A stretch of DNA of 20,803 nt, taken from contig DHQM01000021.1 of NCBI GenBank assembly GCA_002408105.1, positions 1-20,803 of the forward strand, in the 5' to 3' direction. The notes below the pieces were generated by a model that did no database searches, was not told the origin of the DNA, and saw nothing but the letters and a program-made list of their open reading frames with translations. The DNA is from Gammaproteobacteria bacterium UBA5338 (GTDB lineage: Bacteria; Pseudomonadota; Gammaproteobacteria; Pseudomonadales; UBA5862). Every line of letters starts with the position of its first letter. Position 1 is the first letter of the stretch. Below, one piece after another: positions 1-9,574 of the stretch. A program made the position numbers and the translations under genes.

Positions 1-1044
1 ATCATGCTGACACTCCTTGTCGATGGCGGTCTCCTCGGCATCTGCGCCGGCGAGCTCCAGCTGCAGGGTGCTCGTCAGGCTGTGCAGCTCACTGGGGTCG
101 ACTCGGTGCTTGCGCGCCAGCGCCAGCACCTGGGCAATGCGTGCGTCCACTTCCGCAAGACGTACATCGTCGATTTGCACGTCGCTCAGGGTGCGGCGCA
201 GGTCTGAACCCGCCTCGGCCAGTTGAATCGCTGCACTGTCCACGAGTTCTGCGGCGTCCTTAAGGCTCGGCTCGTGGGTGGCCAGTTCCGACAGCCAGGT
301 GCGCAGCTGCGCGAGTGTCGGTTCAATGCCGCTGTCGCCCGCCAGGGCATCGAGCGCCTGTTGGCCGGTTTGGAGGGTGGTCTCGGCCTGTGCCAGAGCC
401 CGCTGCTCCGTCTCAAGGGCCTGCCATTCGGTTGCGCCAATGGCCAGCAACTCAAGCTCCTCAAGTTGATACTGCAGTAGGTTGCGGCGGTCGTTCAGTT
501 GTTCGCGGCTGGCTTCGGCCCGTTCGAGCTCCCGGCGGACGGACTCCAACGCGCGTGCATGCCCGGCGACCTGCGTACACAGCGGCTGGTGCCCGCCAAA
601 ATCGTCCAGCCGGCGCAACTGTTCGGTCCGCCGGGTCAGGGCGTGGTGGGCGTGTTGGCCCTGGATGTCCACCAGCCGCTCACCCAGTTCCCGCAACACG
701 CCAAGCCCCACTTGGCGGCCATTGATGTAGGCCTTGGAGCGCCCGTCCGCAGACAGGGTGCGGCGCAGGACCAAGGTGTCGTGGTCGTCGAGCTCCTGCT
801 GTTGGAGCCAGAGGGCCGCCTCGGGTTGGCGTTCCAAATCGAATGCGGCTTCGACCTCGGCGCGGGGTGCGCCCGTGCGAACCGCGTCTCGGTCGGCCCG
901 TTCTCCCAGCGCCAGGCCGAGGGCCTTGAGCAAAATCGACTTGCCGGCCCCGGTTTCCCCTGTAACAGCGGTCATGCCGCTTGGCCAATGGATGTCGACC
1001 GCATCGGCCAGGGCATAGTTTGAAATTTTCAGGTGCGTGAGCAT
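1..1044 (-). CDS. recN: DNA repair protein RecN, 5' part (cut by window edge)
   Basis: RecN is an SMC-like ATPase that acts at double-strand breaks during recombinational repair. The reading frame runs without a stop from an ATG at 1044 to base 1, giving the first 348 codons of a protein usually near 555 residues. The N-terminus (MLTHLKISNYALAD) is typical. A Walker A motif GETGAGKS lies at residues 29-36, and the family signature DIQGQHAHH follows in the globular head. The rest is Gln/Glu/Ala/Leu-rich and looks like the start of the coiled coil. The gene is divergent from hrcA with about 80 bases between the starts. No Shine-Dalgarno is visible before the ATG (the leader is AT-rich), and I see no LexA box of the CTGT-N8-ACAG type. 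Identity is firm; the start is supported by family alignment rather than by a ribosome site. Confidence 0.96.
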   Translation of the reverse strand, partial: MLTHLKISNYALADAVDIHWPSGMTAVTGETGAGKSILLKALGLALGERADRDAVRTGAPRAEVEAAFDLERQPEAALWLQQQELDDHDTLVLRRTLSADGRSKAYINGRQVGLGVLRELGERLVDIQGQHAHHALTRRTEQLRRLDDFGGHQPLCTQVAGHARALESVRRELERAEASREQLNDRRNLLQYQLEELELLAIGATEWQALETEQRALAQAETTLQTGQQALDALAGDSGIEPTLAQLRTWLSELATHEPSLKDAAELVDSAAIQLAEAGSDLRRTLSDVQIDDVRLAEVDARIAQVLALARKHRVDPSELHSLTSTLQLELAGADAEETAIDKECQHD

Positions 1045-1123
1045 ATATTGATAAATTGAGGTCAGAAATCGAACGGTAATCCGACACCACCGCTGATTGT
1101 ATGCGGTCCGGCGACAGCGAACC

Positions 1124-2197
1124 ATGCGCGATAGAAGACAGCCGAACGCTTTGCAAATGCCCGTTGGCGAGACACTCTCGCCCCGGGCGCGTGAGGTGTT
1201 GCGGTTGCTGGTCGAGCGCCACATTGCGAGCGGCAAGCCGGTGGGTTCGCGTACCCTGGTGGAGACCGGCAGTTTGGATGTCAGCCCGGCCACGGTGCGG
1301 TCGGTGCTCTCCGACTTGGAGGCGGAGGGCTACCTGCGTGCGCCCCACACCTCTGCCGGTCGGGTGCCGACCGAACAGGCATACCGGCTCTACGTGGATG
1401 AGCTGCTTGCCCAGGGCGCTGTGCCAAGCAGCGCCCTGGGCCGCCTGCGTCGTGCCCTCGATATGGACATGCCCGCCGACCGTCTGGTTCAAGCGGTTGG
1501 CAAGTTGTTGTCCGACGAGGCCCGGCTGGCGGGTCTGGTGACCTTGCCGCGCACCCGCGAAACGACCCTTCGCCACGTGGAGTTTTTGCCGCTGAGTGAC
1601 CAGCGGGTGTTGGTGATTCTGGTGCTCGGTGAGCGCGAGGTGCAAAACCGTGTCATTTCCACCGAGCGGGACCACAGCGCGCAGGAGCTGCAGCAAGCGG
1701 CCAATTACCTCAACCACCATTTTCTGGGCACACCACTGGAGCAGATTCGCCAGCGGTTGCGCTCCAGCCTGGATGACGACCAGCGTTCCATCGACCGGTT
1801 GCAGCGCGCGCTGCTGCTGGGCATGGTGCACGCCTTTGTCGATCCGGAACCGCCGGATCTGGACTACGTGGTGGCTGGAGAGGCGCACCTGTTGTCGGGC
1901 GATCACCTGGATTCTGTGGAGCGTGCGCGGGAGCTGTTTGATGCTGTGCACCGCAAGCGGCAAATTCTCTACCTGCTGGACCGGTCGCTGGATGCGCCGG
2001 GAATTCAACTGCACATCGGCCGGGAAGCAGGTCACCGCGCCTTCGCCGAATGCGCGGTGCTGACCGCGCCCTACACCCGAGCCGGCGTGCAAGCCGGGGT
2101 GGTGGGTGTGATCGGCCCCGCCCGCATGCCCTACCAGCGGATCATCCCTTTGGTGGATGCCGCTGCCCAATTGCTCGACGACTCCTTGAATCACTGA
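1124..2197 (+). CDS. hrcA: Heat-inducible transcription repressor HrcA
   Basis: HrcA represses heat-shock genes, classically by binding the CIRCE inverted repeat, and its activity depends on GroEL. The ATG at 1124 gives 357 residues, the usual family length. An in-frame ATG at 1157 and a TTG at 1097 are alternatives, and none has a good Shine-Dalgarno. The N-terminal winged helix covers about residues 15-90: GSRTLVE (41-47), SPATVRSVLSDLEAEGYL (54-71) and HTSAGRVPTEQAYRLY (75-90), all hallmark HrcA motifs. The remainder is the GAF-like dimerisation domain. It lies directly upstream of grpE-dnaK in the same direction, 81 bases before grpE. No CIRCE element is visible in front of hrcA, grpE, dnaK or dnaJ, so its target is probably elsewhere, for example groESL. 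HrcA is absent from enteric bacteria but present in several other gammaproteobacterial lineages. Confidence 0.95.
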   Translation: MRDRRQPNALQMPVGETLSPRAREVLRLLVERHIASGKPVGSRTLVETGSLDVSPATVRSVLSDLEAEGYLRAPHTSAGRVPTEQAYRLYVDELLAQGAVPSSALGRLRRALDMDMPADRLVQAVGKLLSDEARLAGLVTLPRTRETTLRHVEFLPLSDQRVLVILVLGEREVQNRVISTERDHSAQELQQAANYLNHHFLGTPLEQIRQRLRSSLDDDQRSIDRLQRALLLGMVHAFVDPEPPDLDYVVAGEAHLLSGDHLDSVERARELFDAVHRKRQILYLLDRSLDAPGIQLHIGREAGHRAFAECAVLTAPYTRAGVQAGVVGVIGPARMPYQRIIPLVDAAAQLLDDSLNH

Positions 2198-2212
2198 TCG
2201 GCGGCCCCATAT
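2185..2212 (+). promoter_or_regulatory. RpoH (sigma-32) type heat-shock promoter for grpE
   Basis: CTTGAAT (2185-2191), a 13-base spacer and CCCCATAT (2205-2212) match the E. coli RpoH consensus (CTTGAAA, 11-16 bases, CCCCATnT) in all but one -35 base. The -35 element lies inside the last codons of hrcA and its stop codon (2195-2197) sits in the spacer. Transcription would begin near 2219, leaving a leader of about 60 bases before grpE. Confidence 0.85.
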
Positions 2213-2278
2213 AGCCCGTACCCTGGTGCTCTCGCTGGGGTTTGTCCCTGTTTTTTGTTTAAGAAGGAGCCCGAATCC

Positions 2279-2863
2279 ATGTCGGAACAGCAACGGCCGG
2301 ATGCGATCGAGAGCGACGCAGCCGAGACCGCCCCGGAGCGGTCGGACGAACAGGCAGCGGGGCAGGACGCCGACGAGCAGGCCAACGTCGCTGACCTGGA
2401 GGCCAAACTGGCGGACGCGGAAGACCGGGTGCTGCGGGTTCAGGCCGAACTGCAGAACGTGCGGCGGCGGGCGCAGCTTGATGTCGAGAAGGCCCACAAG
2501 TTTGCCCTGGACAAGTTCACTGAGGCGCTTCTTCCGGTCGTCGATGGCATGGAGCGTGGGCTCTCGGCGGTGGACCGTGAAAACACCGAACTTGCGCCCT
2601 TTGTGGAGGGCTTGGAATTGAGTCTGCGGTCGTTTTTGGACGTGCTCGCCAAGTTCTCAGTCGAGGCGGTTGATCCTACCGGCGAGCCATTCGACCCACA
2701 GTTGCACGAGGCCATTGCCATGGTCGAGAGCACCCACGCCGAACCGGGGTCGGTGCTGGATGTGGTGCAAAAAGGCTACACGCTCAATGGCCGCCTGCTT
2801 CGCCCGGCGCGGGTTGCAGTGGCCAAAGCGCCAGGGGTGACTGGGGTCAACGAGACCGCCTAG
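2279..2863 (+). CDS. grpE: Nucleotide exchange factor GrpE
   Basis: GrpE is the cytoplasmic co-chaperone that releases ADP from DnaK and acts as a thermosensor. The ATG at 2279 has an excellent ribosome site (AAGAAGGAG, 2261-2269) nine bases upstream, so the in-frame TTG at 2255 is discarded. The product is 194 residues, close to E. coli GrpE (197). An acidic, low-complexity N-terminus (about 1-40) is followed by a long helix/coiled coil (about 40-90). The C-terminal beta domain ends with the family signature GYTLNGRLLRPARVAVAK. The gene follows hrcA and precedes dnaK by 97 bases. It is probably driven by the RpoH-type promoter overlapping the end of hrcA. Confidence 0.97.
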   Translation: MSEQQRPDAIESDAAETAPERSDEQAAGQDADEQANVADLEAKLADAEDRVLRVQAELQNVRRRAQLDVEKAHKFALDKFTEALLPVVDGMERGLSAVDRENTELAPFVEGLELSLRSFLDVLAKFSVEAVDPTGEPFDPQLHEAIAMVESTHAEPGSVLDVVQKGYTLNGRLLRPARVAVAKAPGVTGVNETA

Positions 2864-2866
2864 TCC

Positions 2867-2894
2867 CTTGAAATGGCCGCTTTCAGGCCAATAT
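2867..2894 (+). promoter_or_regulatory. Candidate second RpoH-type promoter between grpE and dnaK
   Basis: A perfect CTTGAAA (2867-2873) lies four bases after the grpE stop. It is followed by a 13-base spacer and GCCAATAT (2887-2894), which matches CCCCATnT at five of its seven fixed positions. The spacer overlaps an inverted repeat, TGGCC (2874-2878) and GGCCA (2886-2890). The -35 and spacing are convincing; the -10 is degenerate. It would allow dnaK to be heat-induced independently of grpE. Confidence 0.55.
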
Positions 2895-2960
2895 CCGAGA
2901 CACAAGCAAGCGCATCGGGCATGAGCCCCGTGAACACCCGAACAATTGGAGAATGAGTCG

Positions 2961-4871
2961 ATGGGCAAGATCATAGGTATAGACCTCGGGACCACCAACT
3001 CCTGTGTCGCCGTGATGGAAGGCACCACCCCCAAAGTGATTGAGAACGCTGAAGGGGACCGCACCACGCCATCCATCATCGCGTACACCGAGGATGGAGA
3101 AGTCCTGGTCGGTCAAGCGGCCAAGCGCCAGGCGGTCACCAATCCGCAGAACACCCTGTTTGCGATCAAGCGGCTGATCGGTCGCCGCCACGACGACGCG
3201 GTGGTGCAAAAGGACGCCAAGATGGTGCCCTACAGGATTGCCAAGGCGGACAATGGCGATGCCTGGGTTGAGGTCAAGGGCAAAAAAATGGCGCCCCCGG
3301 AGGTCTCTGCCCAAGTCCTGAAAAAGATGAAGAAGACCGCCGAAGACTACCTTGGCGAGCCCGTCACGGAGGCGGTGATCACGGTGCCGGCGTACTTCAA
3401 CGATTCCCAGCGCCAGGCCACCAAGGACGCGGGGCGAATCGCAGGCCTCGAGGTGAAGCGGATCATCAACGAGCCGACCGCGGCGGCGCTTGCCTATGGC
3501 CTCGACAAAAAGCGCGGTGACTCGGTGATCGCGGTGTATGACCTGGGTGGTGGAACCTTCGACATTTCGATTATTGAAATCGCGGCAGTCGATGGTGAGC
3601 ACCAGTTCGAAGTGCTTTCCACCAACGGCGACACCTTCCTTGGTGGTGAAGACTTCGACCTCAAGATCATCGAGTACCTGGCAGGCGAGTTCAAAAAGGA
3701 TTCCGGGATCGATTTGCACAACGATCCACTCGCGCTTCAGCGGCTGAAAGAGGCGGCGGAAAAGGCCAAGATCGAGCTGTCGAGCAGCCAGCAGACAGAG
3801 GTCAACCTTCCCTACATCACGGCCGACGCTTCGGGACCCAAACACCTGGTGCAAAAGCTGACCCGCGCCAAGCTCGAGTCCCTGGTCGAAGACCTGGTGC
3901 GCCGCACCCTGGAGCCTTGCCGAGTGGCGCTTGAAGACGCGGGCCACAAGCCCGGCGACATCAATGAGGTGATTCTGGTGGGCGGCCAGACCCGCATGCC
4001 CTTGGTACAGGAAAAGGTGAAGGAGTTTTTTGGCCGTGATCCGCGCAAGGACGTGAACCCCGACGAGGCCGTGGCTTTGGGCGCTGCGATTCAAGCCGGT
4101 GTGCTCTCAGGAGATGTGAAGGACGTGCTCCTGCTCGACGTGACACCGCTGTCGCTCGGCATTGAGACCATGGGTGGGGTCAGCACGGTGTTGATCGAGA
4201 AGAACACCACCATTCCGACCCACAAGTCCCAGGTGTTCAGTACGGCCGATGACAACCAAACGGCAGTGACCATCCACGTGGTTCAAGGTGAGCGCAAGCA
4301 GGCATCGCAGAACAAGTCCCTCGGGCGGTTCGACCTCACCGATATTCCACCGGCGCCGCGCGGAATGCCCCAGATCGAGGTGAGTTTCGACATCGATGCG
4401 AACGGCATCCTGAATGTGTCTGCCAAGGACAAGGCGACGGGCAAAGAGCAATCGATTGAGATCAAGGCCTCTGGAGGTCTTGACGATGCCGACATCGACC
4501 GCATGGTCCGCGATGCCGAAGCCCATGCCGAGGAGGACCGCAAGTTCGAGGAGTTGGTCACCACCCGCAACACGGCCGATGGCATCATCCATGCAACACG
4601 CAAAAGCCTCGAAGAGGCTGGAGACAAAATCGATGCGGACGAAAAATCCGCCCTGGAGGCAGCGATCAGCGCGCTGGAAACAGCATTGAAGGGCGATGAC
4701 AAGGACGAGATCGAGGCCAAAATGAATGCGCTGACCGAATTGTCCTCGTCCCTTGCGCAAAAATTGTATTCCTCCGAAGCGGAGGCCGGTGAGGCGCCCG
4801 GCTCCGGTGCCAGCCAGGATGACGACACGGTTGATGCCGAGTTCGAGGAAGTCAAAGACGACAAGCAGTAA
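2961..4871 (+). CDS. dnaK: Molecular chaperone DnaK (Hsp70)
   Basis: DnaK is the ATP-driven Hsp70 chaperone that works with DnaJ and GrpE in protein folding and in control of RpoH. The ATG at 2961 gives 636 residues (E. coli 638) and has a GGAGAA site (2948-2953) seven bases upstream. The actin-like ATPase domain (about 1-380) opens with [16 protein letters not shown] and contains [13 protein letters not shown] and [11 protein letters not shown]. The interdomain linker region reads [21 protein letters not shown] in part, followed by the substrate-binding beta domain and helical lid. The acidic tail ends EEVKDDKQ, the usual proteobacterial ending. A strong hairpin terminator follows, separating it from dnaJ. 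Nothing is missing or unusual. Confidence 0.99.
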   Translation: MGKIIGIDLGTTNSCVAVMEGTTPKVIENAEGDRTTPSIIAYTEDGEVLVGQAAKRQAVTNPQNTLFAIKRLIGRRHDDAVVQKDAKMVPYRIAKADNGDAWVEVKGKKMAPPEVSAQVLKKMKKTAEDYLGEPVTEAVITVPAYFNDSQRQATKDAGRIAGLEVKRIINEPTAAALAYGLDKKRGDSVIAVYDLGGGTFDISIIEIAAVDGEHQFEVLSTNGDTFLGGEDFDLKIIEYLAGEFKKDSGIDLHNDPLALQRLKEAAEKAKIELSSSQQTEVNLPYITADASGPKHLVQKLTRAKLESLVEDLVRRTLEPCRVALEDAGHKPGDINEVILVGGQTRMPLVQEKVKEFFGRDPRKDVNPDEAVALGAAIQAGVLSGDVKDVLLLDVTPLSLGIETMGGVSTVLIEKNTTIPTHKSQVFSTADDNQTAVTIHVVQGERKQASQNKSLGRFDLTDIPPAPRGMPQIEVSFDIDANGILNVSAKDKATGKEQSIEIKASGGLDDADIDRMVRDAEAHAEEDRKFEELVTTRNTADGIIHATRKSLEEAGDKIDADEKSALEAAISALETALKGDDKDEIEAKMNALTELSSSLAQKLYSSEAEAGEAPGSGASQDDDTVDAEFEEVKDDKQ

Positions 4872-4876
4872 GACGG

Positions 4877-4904
4877 TGTGTGCGGGCCGGTCGGCCCGCG
4901 CACA
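4877..4904 (+). repeat. GC-rich inverted repeat after dnaK
   Basis: The region right after the dnaK stop forms a near-perfect hairpin of about 13 base pairs with one G-T pair. Its core is GGGCCG (4884-4889) against CGGCCC (4892-4897). It has no T-run of its own and lies just before the canonical terminator at 4918-4943. It may stabilise the dnaK mRNA 3' end or assist termination. Confidence 0.7.
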
Positions 4905-4917
4905 AGCGCTGACATAG

Positions 4918-4943
4918 ACGCGGAGCTGCACCTCCGCGTTTTT
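4918..4943 (+). terminator. Rho-independent terminator of the hrcA-grpE-dnaK unit
   Basis: A perfect 8-base-pair stem, ACGCGGAG (4918-4925) and CTCCGCGT (4932-4939), closes a 6-base loop and runs into TTTTT (4939-4943). This is a textbook intrinsic terminator about 46 bases after the dnaK stop. The stretch from here to dnaJ (4944-5077) must then hold a dnaJ promoter or rely on readthrough. I see no convincing sigma70 or RpoH promoter in it. Confidence 0.88.
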
Positions 4944-5077
4944 GCGTTGTGATCGCCCGTGGTGGCGACGGCAATGAGAAGGGGGCTTGAGCAGCGCAGG
5001 GCCTGGGTTCACCGGTGGTGTGCCCTGTGTCTGTGTGTTGTGTGCCTCCGCAGAGTCAAGGGGAACATCGAAACAAC

Positions 5078-7050
<1,973 letters not shown>

Positions 7051-7055
7051 AACTT

Positions 7056-7084
7056 TTCGGGAACCGGTTCGGCTCTGCTATGCT
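7056..7084 (+). promoter_or_regulatory. Candidate promoter for the DUF4212-symporter pair
   Basis: An extended -10 (TGC then TATGCT, 7076-7084) lies 46 bases before the DUF4212 start, with a weak -35-like TTCGGG (7056-7061) 17 bases upstream. The perfect 10-base palindrome GAACCGGTTC (7061-7070) overlaps the edge of the -35 and lies otherwise within the spacer. It could be a regulator site. Confidence 0.4.
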
Positions 7085-7129
7085 TGCCGCCCACCCCCAG
7101 CAACAACAATAACAAGGGCGGATTTGGGC

Positions 7130-7399
7130 ATGCACCGCGAACGCCGGCGCCGCTACTGGCGCACCAACCTCAGTTACCTGGCCATTTTGCTCGCCGCTTG
7201 GTTCTTGGTCTCCTTTGGCTGCGGCATTTTGTTTGTCGATCAACTGGACCGCTACAGCTTTTCCGGATTTCCCCTCGGGTTTTGGTTTGCCCAGCAGGGC
7301 GCCATGTATGTTTTTCTGCTGATCATTTGGGTTTACGTTGTGCTGATGAACCGGCTGGACCGCCGCTTTGATGTGGATGAGCGGGGGGGCAGCGAATGA
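7130..7399 (+). CDS. DUF4212 protein, small subunit of sodium:solute symporter
   Basis: This is a small inner-membrane protein of 89 residues resembling the family annotated as sodium:solute symporter small subunit (DUF4212). It is normally encoded immediately before a VC_2705-type symporter. The ATG at 7130 is preceded by an AGGGCGGA-like ribosome site about eight bases upstream. A basic N-terminus (MHRERRRRYWRTN) suggests the N-terminus lies in the cytoplasm. Two transmembrane helices are visible at about residues 14-36 and 56-74, joined by the short loop VDQLDRYSFSGFPLGFWFA. The C-terminus is charged. The stop overlaps the symporter start (ATGA at 7396-7399), which argues for coupled translation and a complex. 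Its biochemical role is not known to me. Confidence 0.88.
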   Translation: MHRERRRRYWRTNLSYLAILLAAWFLVSFGCGILFVDQLDRYSFSGFPLGFWFAQQGAMYVFLLIIWVYVVLMNRLDRRFDVDERGGSE

Positions 7400-9099
7400 G
7401 CGTGCAGGCCTGGACCTTCGTGATGGTGGGGCTGTCGTTCGCCCTCTACATCGGTGTTGCCATTTGGTCGCGGGCGGGTTCGACGGGCGAATTTTATGTT
7501 GCAGGGGGCCAGGTTCATCCGACGGTCAACGGCTTGGCCACCGCCGCCGACTGGATGAGCGCGGCGTCCTTTATCTCGATGGCCGGGTTGATCTCATTCA
7601 TGGGGAGAGATGGCTCGGTTTATCTGATGGGCTGGACCGGTGGTTATGTGTTGCTGGCATTGTGCCTTGCGCCCTACTTGCGCAAGTTCGGCAAGTACAC
7701 GGTTCCGGATTTCGTCGGTGACCGCTACTACTCCCAGACTGCCCGCGTGGTTGCGGTGGTCTGCGCCATCTTCGTGTCTTTCACCTATGTAGCGGGGCAA
7801 ATGCGTGGCGTAGGCATCGTGTTTTCCCGGTTTCTCGATGTCGACATCACCTACGGCGTGCTGATCGGCATGGGAATCGTGTTTTTTTATGCAGTGCTTG
7901 GCGGCATGAAGGGGATCACCTACACCCAGGTGGCGCAGTACTGTGTGCTGATCTTTGCGTACTTGGTGCCGGTCATCTTCATTTCCTTGATGGTGGCGGG
8001 CACGCCGATACCACAGCTTGGGTTCGGCTCCCCGGTTGCGGGAGGCGACACCTTTCTGTTGGAGCGGCTCAACCAACTGAGCGTGGAGCTTGGCTTCCAC
8101 CGCTATACCGCGGGCCAGAAAGGCACCTTCGACCTGTTCTGCATGACCGCCGCGCTGATGGTGGGCACTGCGGGCCTGCCCCATGTACTGGTTCGGTTTT
8201 ACACTGTGCCCAGGGTGTCCGCAGCGCGCACTTCGGCCGGTTGGGCATTGCTGTTCATTGTCCTGCTGTACGCCACAGCGCCGGCGGTGTCGGCGTTTGC
8301 CCGAACCAACCTGCTCAGCACCGTGGCGGACATGCCCTACGACCAGGCGCCGACTTGGTTTAGCACCTGGGAGGCCACCGGTCTGATTCGCTTTGACGAC
8401 CACAACGGCGACGGGCGCGTGCAATACCTGGGACCCAATGCAGAAGGAACCAACGAGCTCTGGATCGACAAGGACATCATGGTGTTGGCCAATCCAGAAA
8501 TCGCCCAATTGCCCAACTGGGTGATTGGGCTGGTGGCGGCCGGAGGGCTCGCCGCCGCGCTGTCGACCGCCGCTGGGTTGTTGCTGGTGATTTCGACGGG
8601 CGTGGCGCATGACCTGCTTAAGAAGACTTTTCGCCCCGATGTCAGTGAGCGCACCGAGCTGCGAACGGCGCGGGTGGCCGCCGGTGTCGCGGTGTTGATC
8701 GCAGGGTACTTTGGCATCAATCCGCCCGGATTCGTTGCGGAGGTGGTGGCCCTCGCGTTCGGCCTTGCGGCTGCGTCCTTTTTCCCGGTGCTGATGTTCG
8801 GCATTTTCTGGAAACGCATGAACCGGGAAGGTGCCATCAGCGGTATGCTGATCGGCCTCGGCTTCACGCTGGCATACATCGGCTACTTCAAGTTTTTCGC
8901 GCCAGAGTTGAACAGCCCCGCGCACTGGTGGTGGGGGGTTTCTCCCGAAGGCGCTGGAACCATCGGCATGGTGCTGAATGCTGCCGTGGCAGTCGGGGTC
9001 GCGCTTTGCACCCCTCCACCCCCTGATCACATTCAGGATTTTGTCGATGACATTCGGGTGCCCCGCGGCGCCGGAGTCTCACACCAACTCGACGCCTAA
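7396..9099 (+). CDS. Sodium:solute symporter, VC_2705-type (SSS family)
   Basis: A 567-residue polytopic membrane protein of the solute:sodium symporter family, related to acetate permease ActP. It probably imports a small carboxylate with sodium; the substrate cannot be read from sequence. SSS landmarks include FYVAGGQVHPTVNGLATAADWMSAASF near the N-terminus, GGYVLLALCLAPYLRKFGKYTVPDFVGDRYYS, and GLAAALSTAAGLLLVIST in the later core. About a dozen hydrophobic helices are visible. Residues 333-343 (FDDHNGDGRVQ) form an EF-hand-like acidic loop in a soluble insertion between helices. The insertion sits between PYDQAPTWFSTWEATGLIR and the segment with LWIDKDIMVLANPEIAQLPNW. The gene overlaps DUF4212 by four bases and is followed after 91 bases by the DUF6394-like gene. 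Confidence 0.92.
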   Translation: MSVQAWTFVMVGLSFALYIGVAIWSRAGSTGEFYVAGGQVHPTVNGLATAADWMSAASFISMAGLISFMGRDGSVYLMGWTGGYVLLALCLAPYLRKFGKYTVPDFVGDRYYSQTARVVAVVCAIFVSFTYVAGQMRGVGIVFSRFLDVDITYGVLIGMGIVFFYAVLGGMKGITYTQVAQYCVLIFAYLVPVIFISLMVAGTPIPQLGFGSPVAGGDTFLLERLNQLSVELGFHRYTAGQKGTFDLFCMTAALMVGTAGLPHVLVRFYTVPRVSAARTSAGWALLFIVLLYATAPAVSAFARTNLLSTVADMPYDQAPTWFSTWEATGLIRFDDHNGDGRVQYLGPNAEGTNELWIDKDIMVLANPEIAQLPNWVIGLVAAGGLAAALSTAAGLLLVISTGVAHDLLKKTFRPDVSERTELRTARVAAGVAVLIAGYFGINPPGFVAEVVALAFGLAAASFFPVLMFGIFWKRMNREGAISGMLIGLGFTLAYIGYFKFFAPELNSPAHWWWGVSPEGAGTIGMVLNAAVAVGVALCTPPPPDHIQDFVDDIRVPRGAGVSHQLDA

Positions 9100-9190
9100 C
9101 GCAAAGGCGGTCCAACCCGAGCTTTTCCGGTTCGTCTCCACCCTGGGATCGGGTTACCATGCCCGCCACCCCATGCTCAAGGAGTCGGCG

Positions 9191-9574
9191 ATGAACCTGG
9201 AGAAAGTCGTTTTTGCCTTTGTGATCGTGCTGGCCGCCACCCTCAATTTCGGCTTTTTCCTTGGTGACATCGATGACCCTGCCCACCACCACGTAACCGA
9301 GTTATTCCTGGCGATCGTCATCAGCTTGATTGCTTCGGTGCTCAAGTTCGGTGACCGCACCCAGCTGGGCGCCATTCACTTGGCCACCAGCCTTGTGGCT
9401 GATCTGCATTTGCTCGGTGCCGCCGCCGTCTGGGGCCACGCGGTCTATGTCTCTCCTGCTGGGCTCGACGCCGCGGCGATGTCGAGTGTCGTCTCCTTGT
9501 CTGGTGGTGCATTGTTCGCCAACGTGGTGTCGGTGGTCATCCTCATGATCGAGACGTTTCTTCTGCGCCGATGA
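9191..9574 (+). CDS. DUF6394-like four-helix membrane protein
   Basis: A 127-residue integral membrane protein. The ATG at 9191 has a strong AAGGAG site (9179-9184) six bases upstream, so the in-frame ATG at 9173 is less likely. Hydrophobic stretches at about 5-22, 38-53, 62-84 and 96-122 suggest four helices. Short loops contain the conserved-looking GDIDDPAHHHVTELF (25-39) and LKFGDRTQLGAIHLATSLVADLH (51-73 in part). From memory this matches DUF6394, a family with no known function. The stop overlaps the channel gene start by four bases (ATGA at 9571-9574), so the two are translated together. I infer it is a partner or regulatory subunit of the channel. The His-rich acidic loop could bind metal, but that is speculation. 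Confidence 0.82.
   Translation: MNLEKVVFAFVIVLAATLNFGFFLGDIDDPAHHHVTELFLAIVISLIASVLKFGDRTQLGAIHLATSLVADLHLLGAAAVWGHAVYVSPAGLDAAAMSSVVSLSGGALFANVVSVVILMIETFLLRR

Noticed and set aside
1045..1123. LexA box for recN
   Set aside because: The divergent spacer has no CTGT-N8-ACAG match. A CTGT is present further upstream but lacks its partner half-site at the right distance.
680..2497. 605-residue minus-strand open frame
   Set aside because: It is the antisense of hrcA joined to an off-frame reading of recN; the protein is Gln/His/Arg-rich with no family motifs, while hrcA and recN are unmistakable.
2883..4094. 403-residue minus-strand open frame
   Set aside because: Antisense shadow of dnaK caused by GC-rich codon bias; no recognisable domain.
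4944..5077. RpoH promoter for dnaJ
   Set aside because: A CTTGAG-like hexamer occurs but no CCCCAT-like -10 lies 11-16 bases after it.
7594..9030. 478-residue minus-strand open frame
   Set aside because: Antisense shadow of the symporter, rich in His/Gln/Arg, without motifs or a plausible ribosome site.
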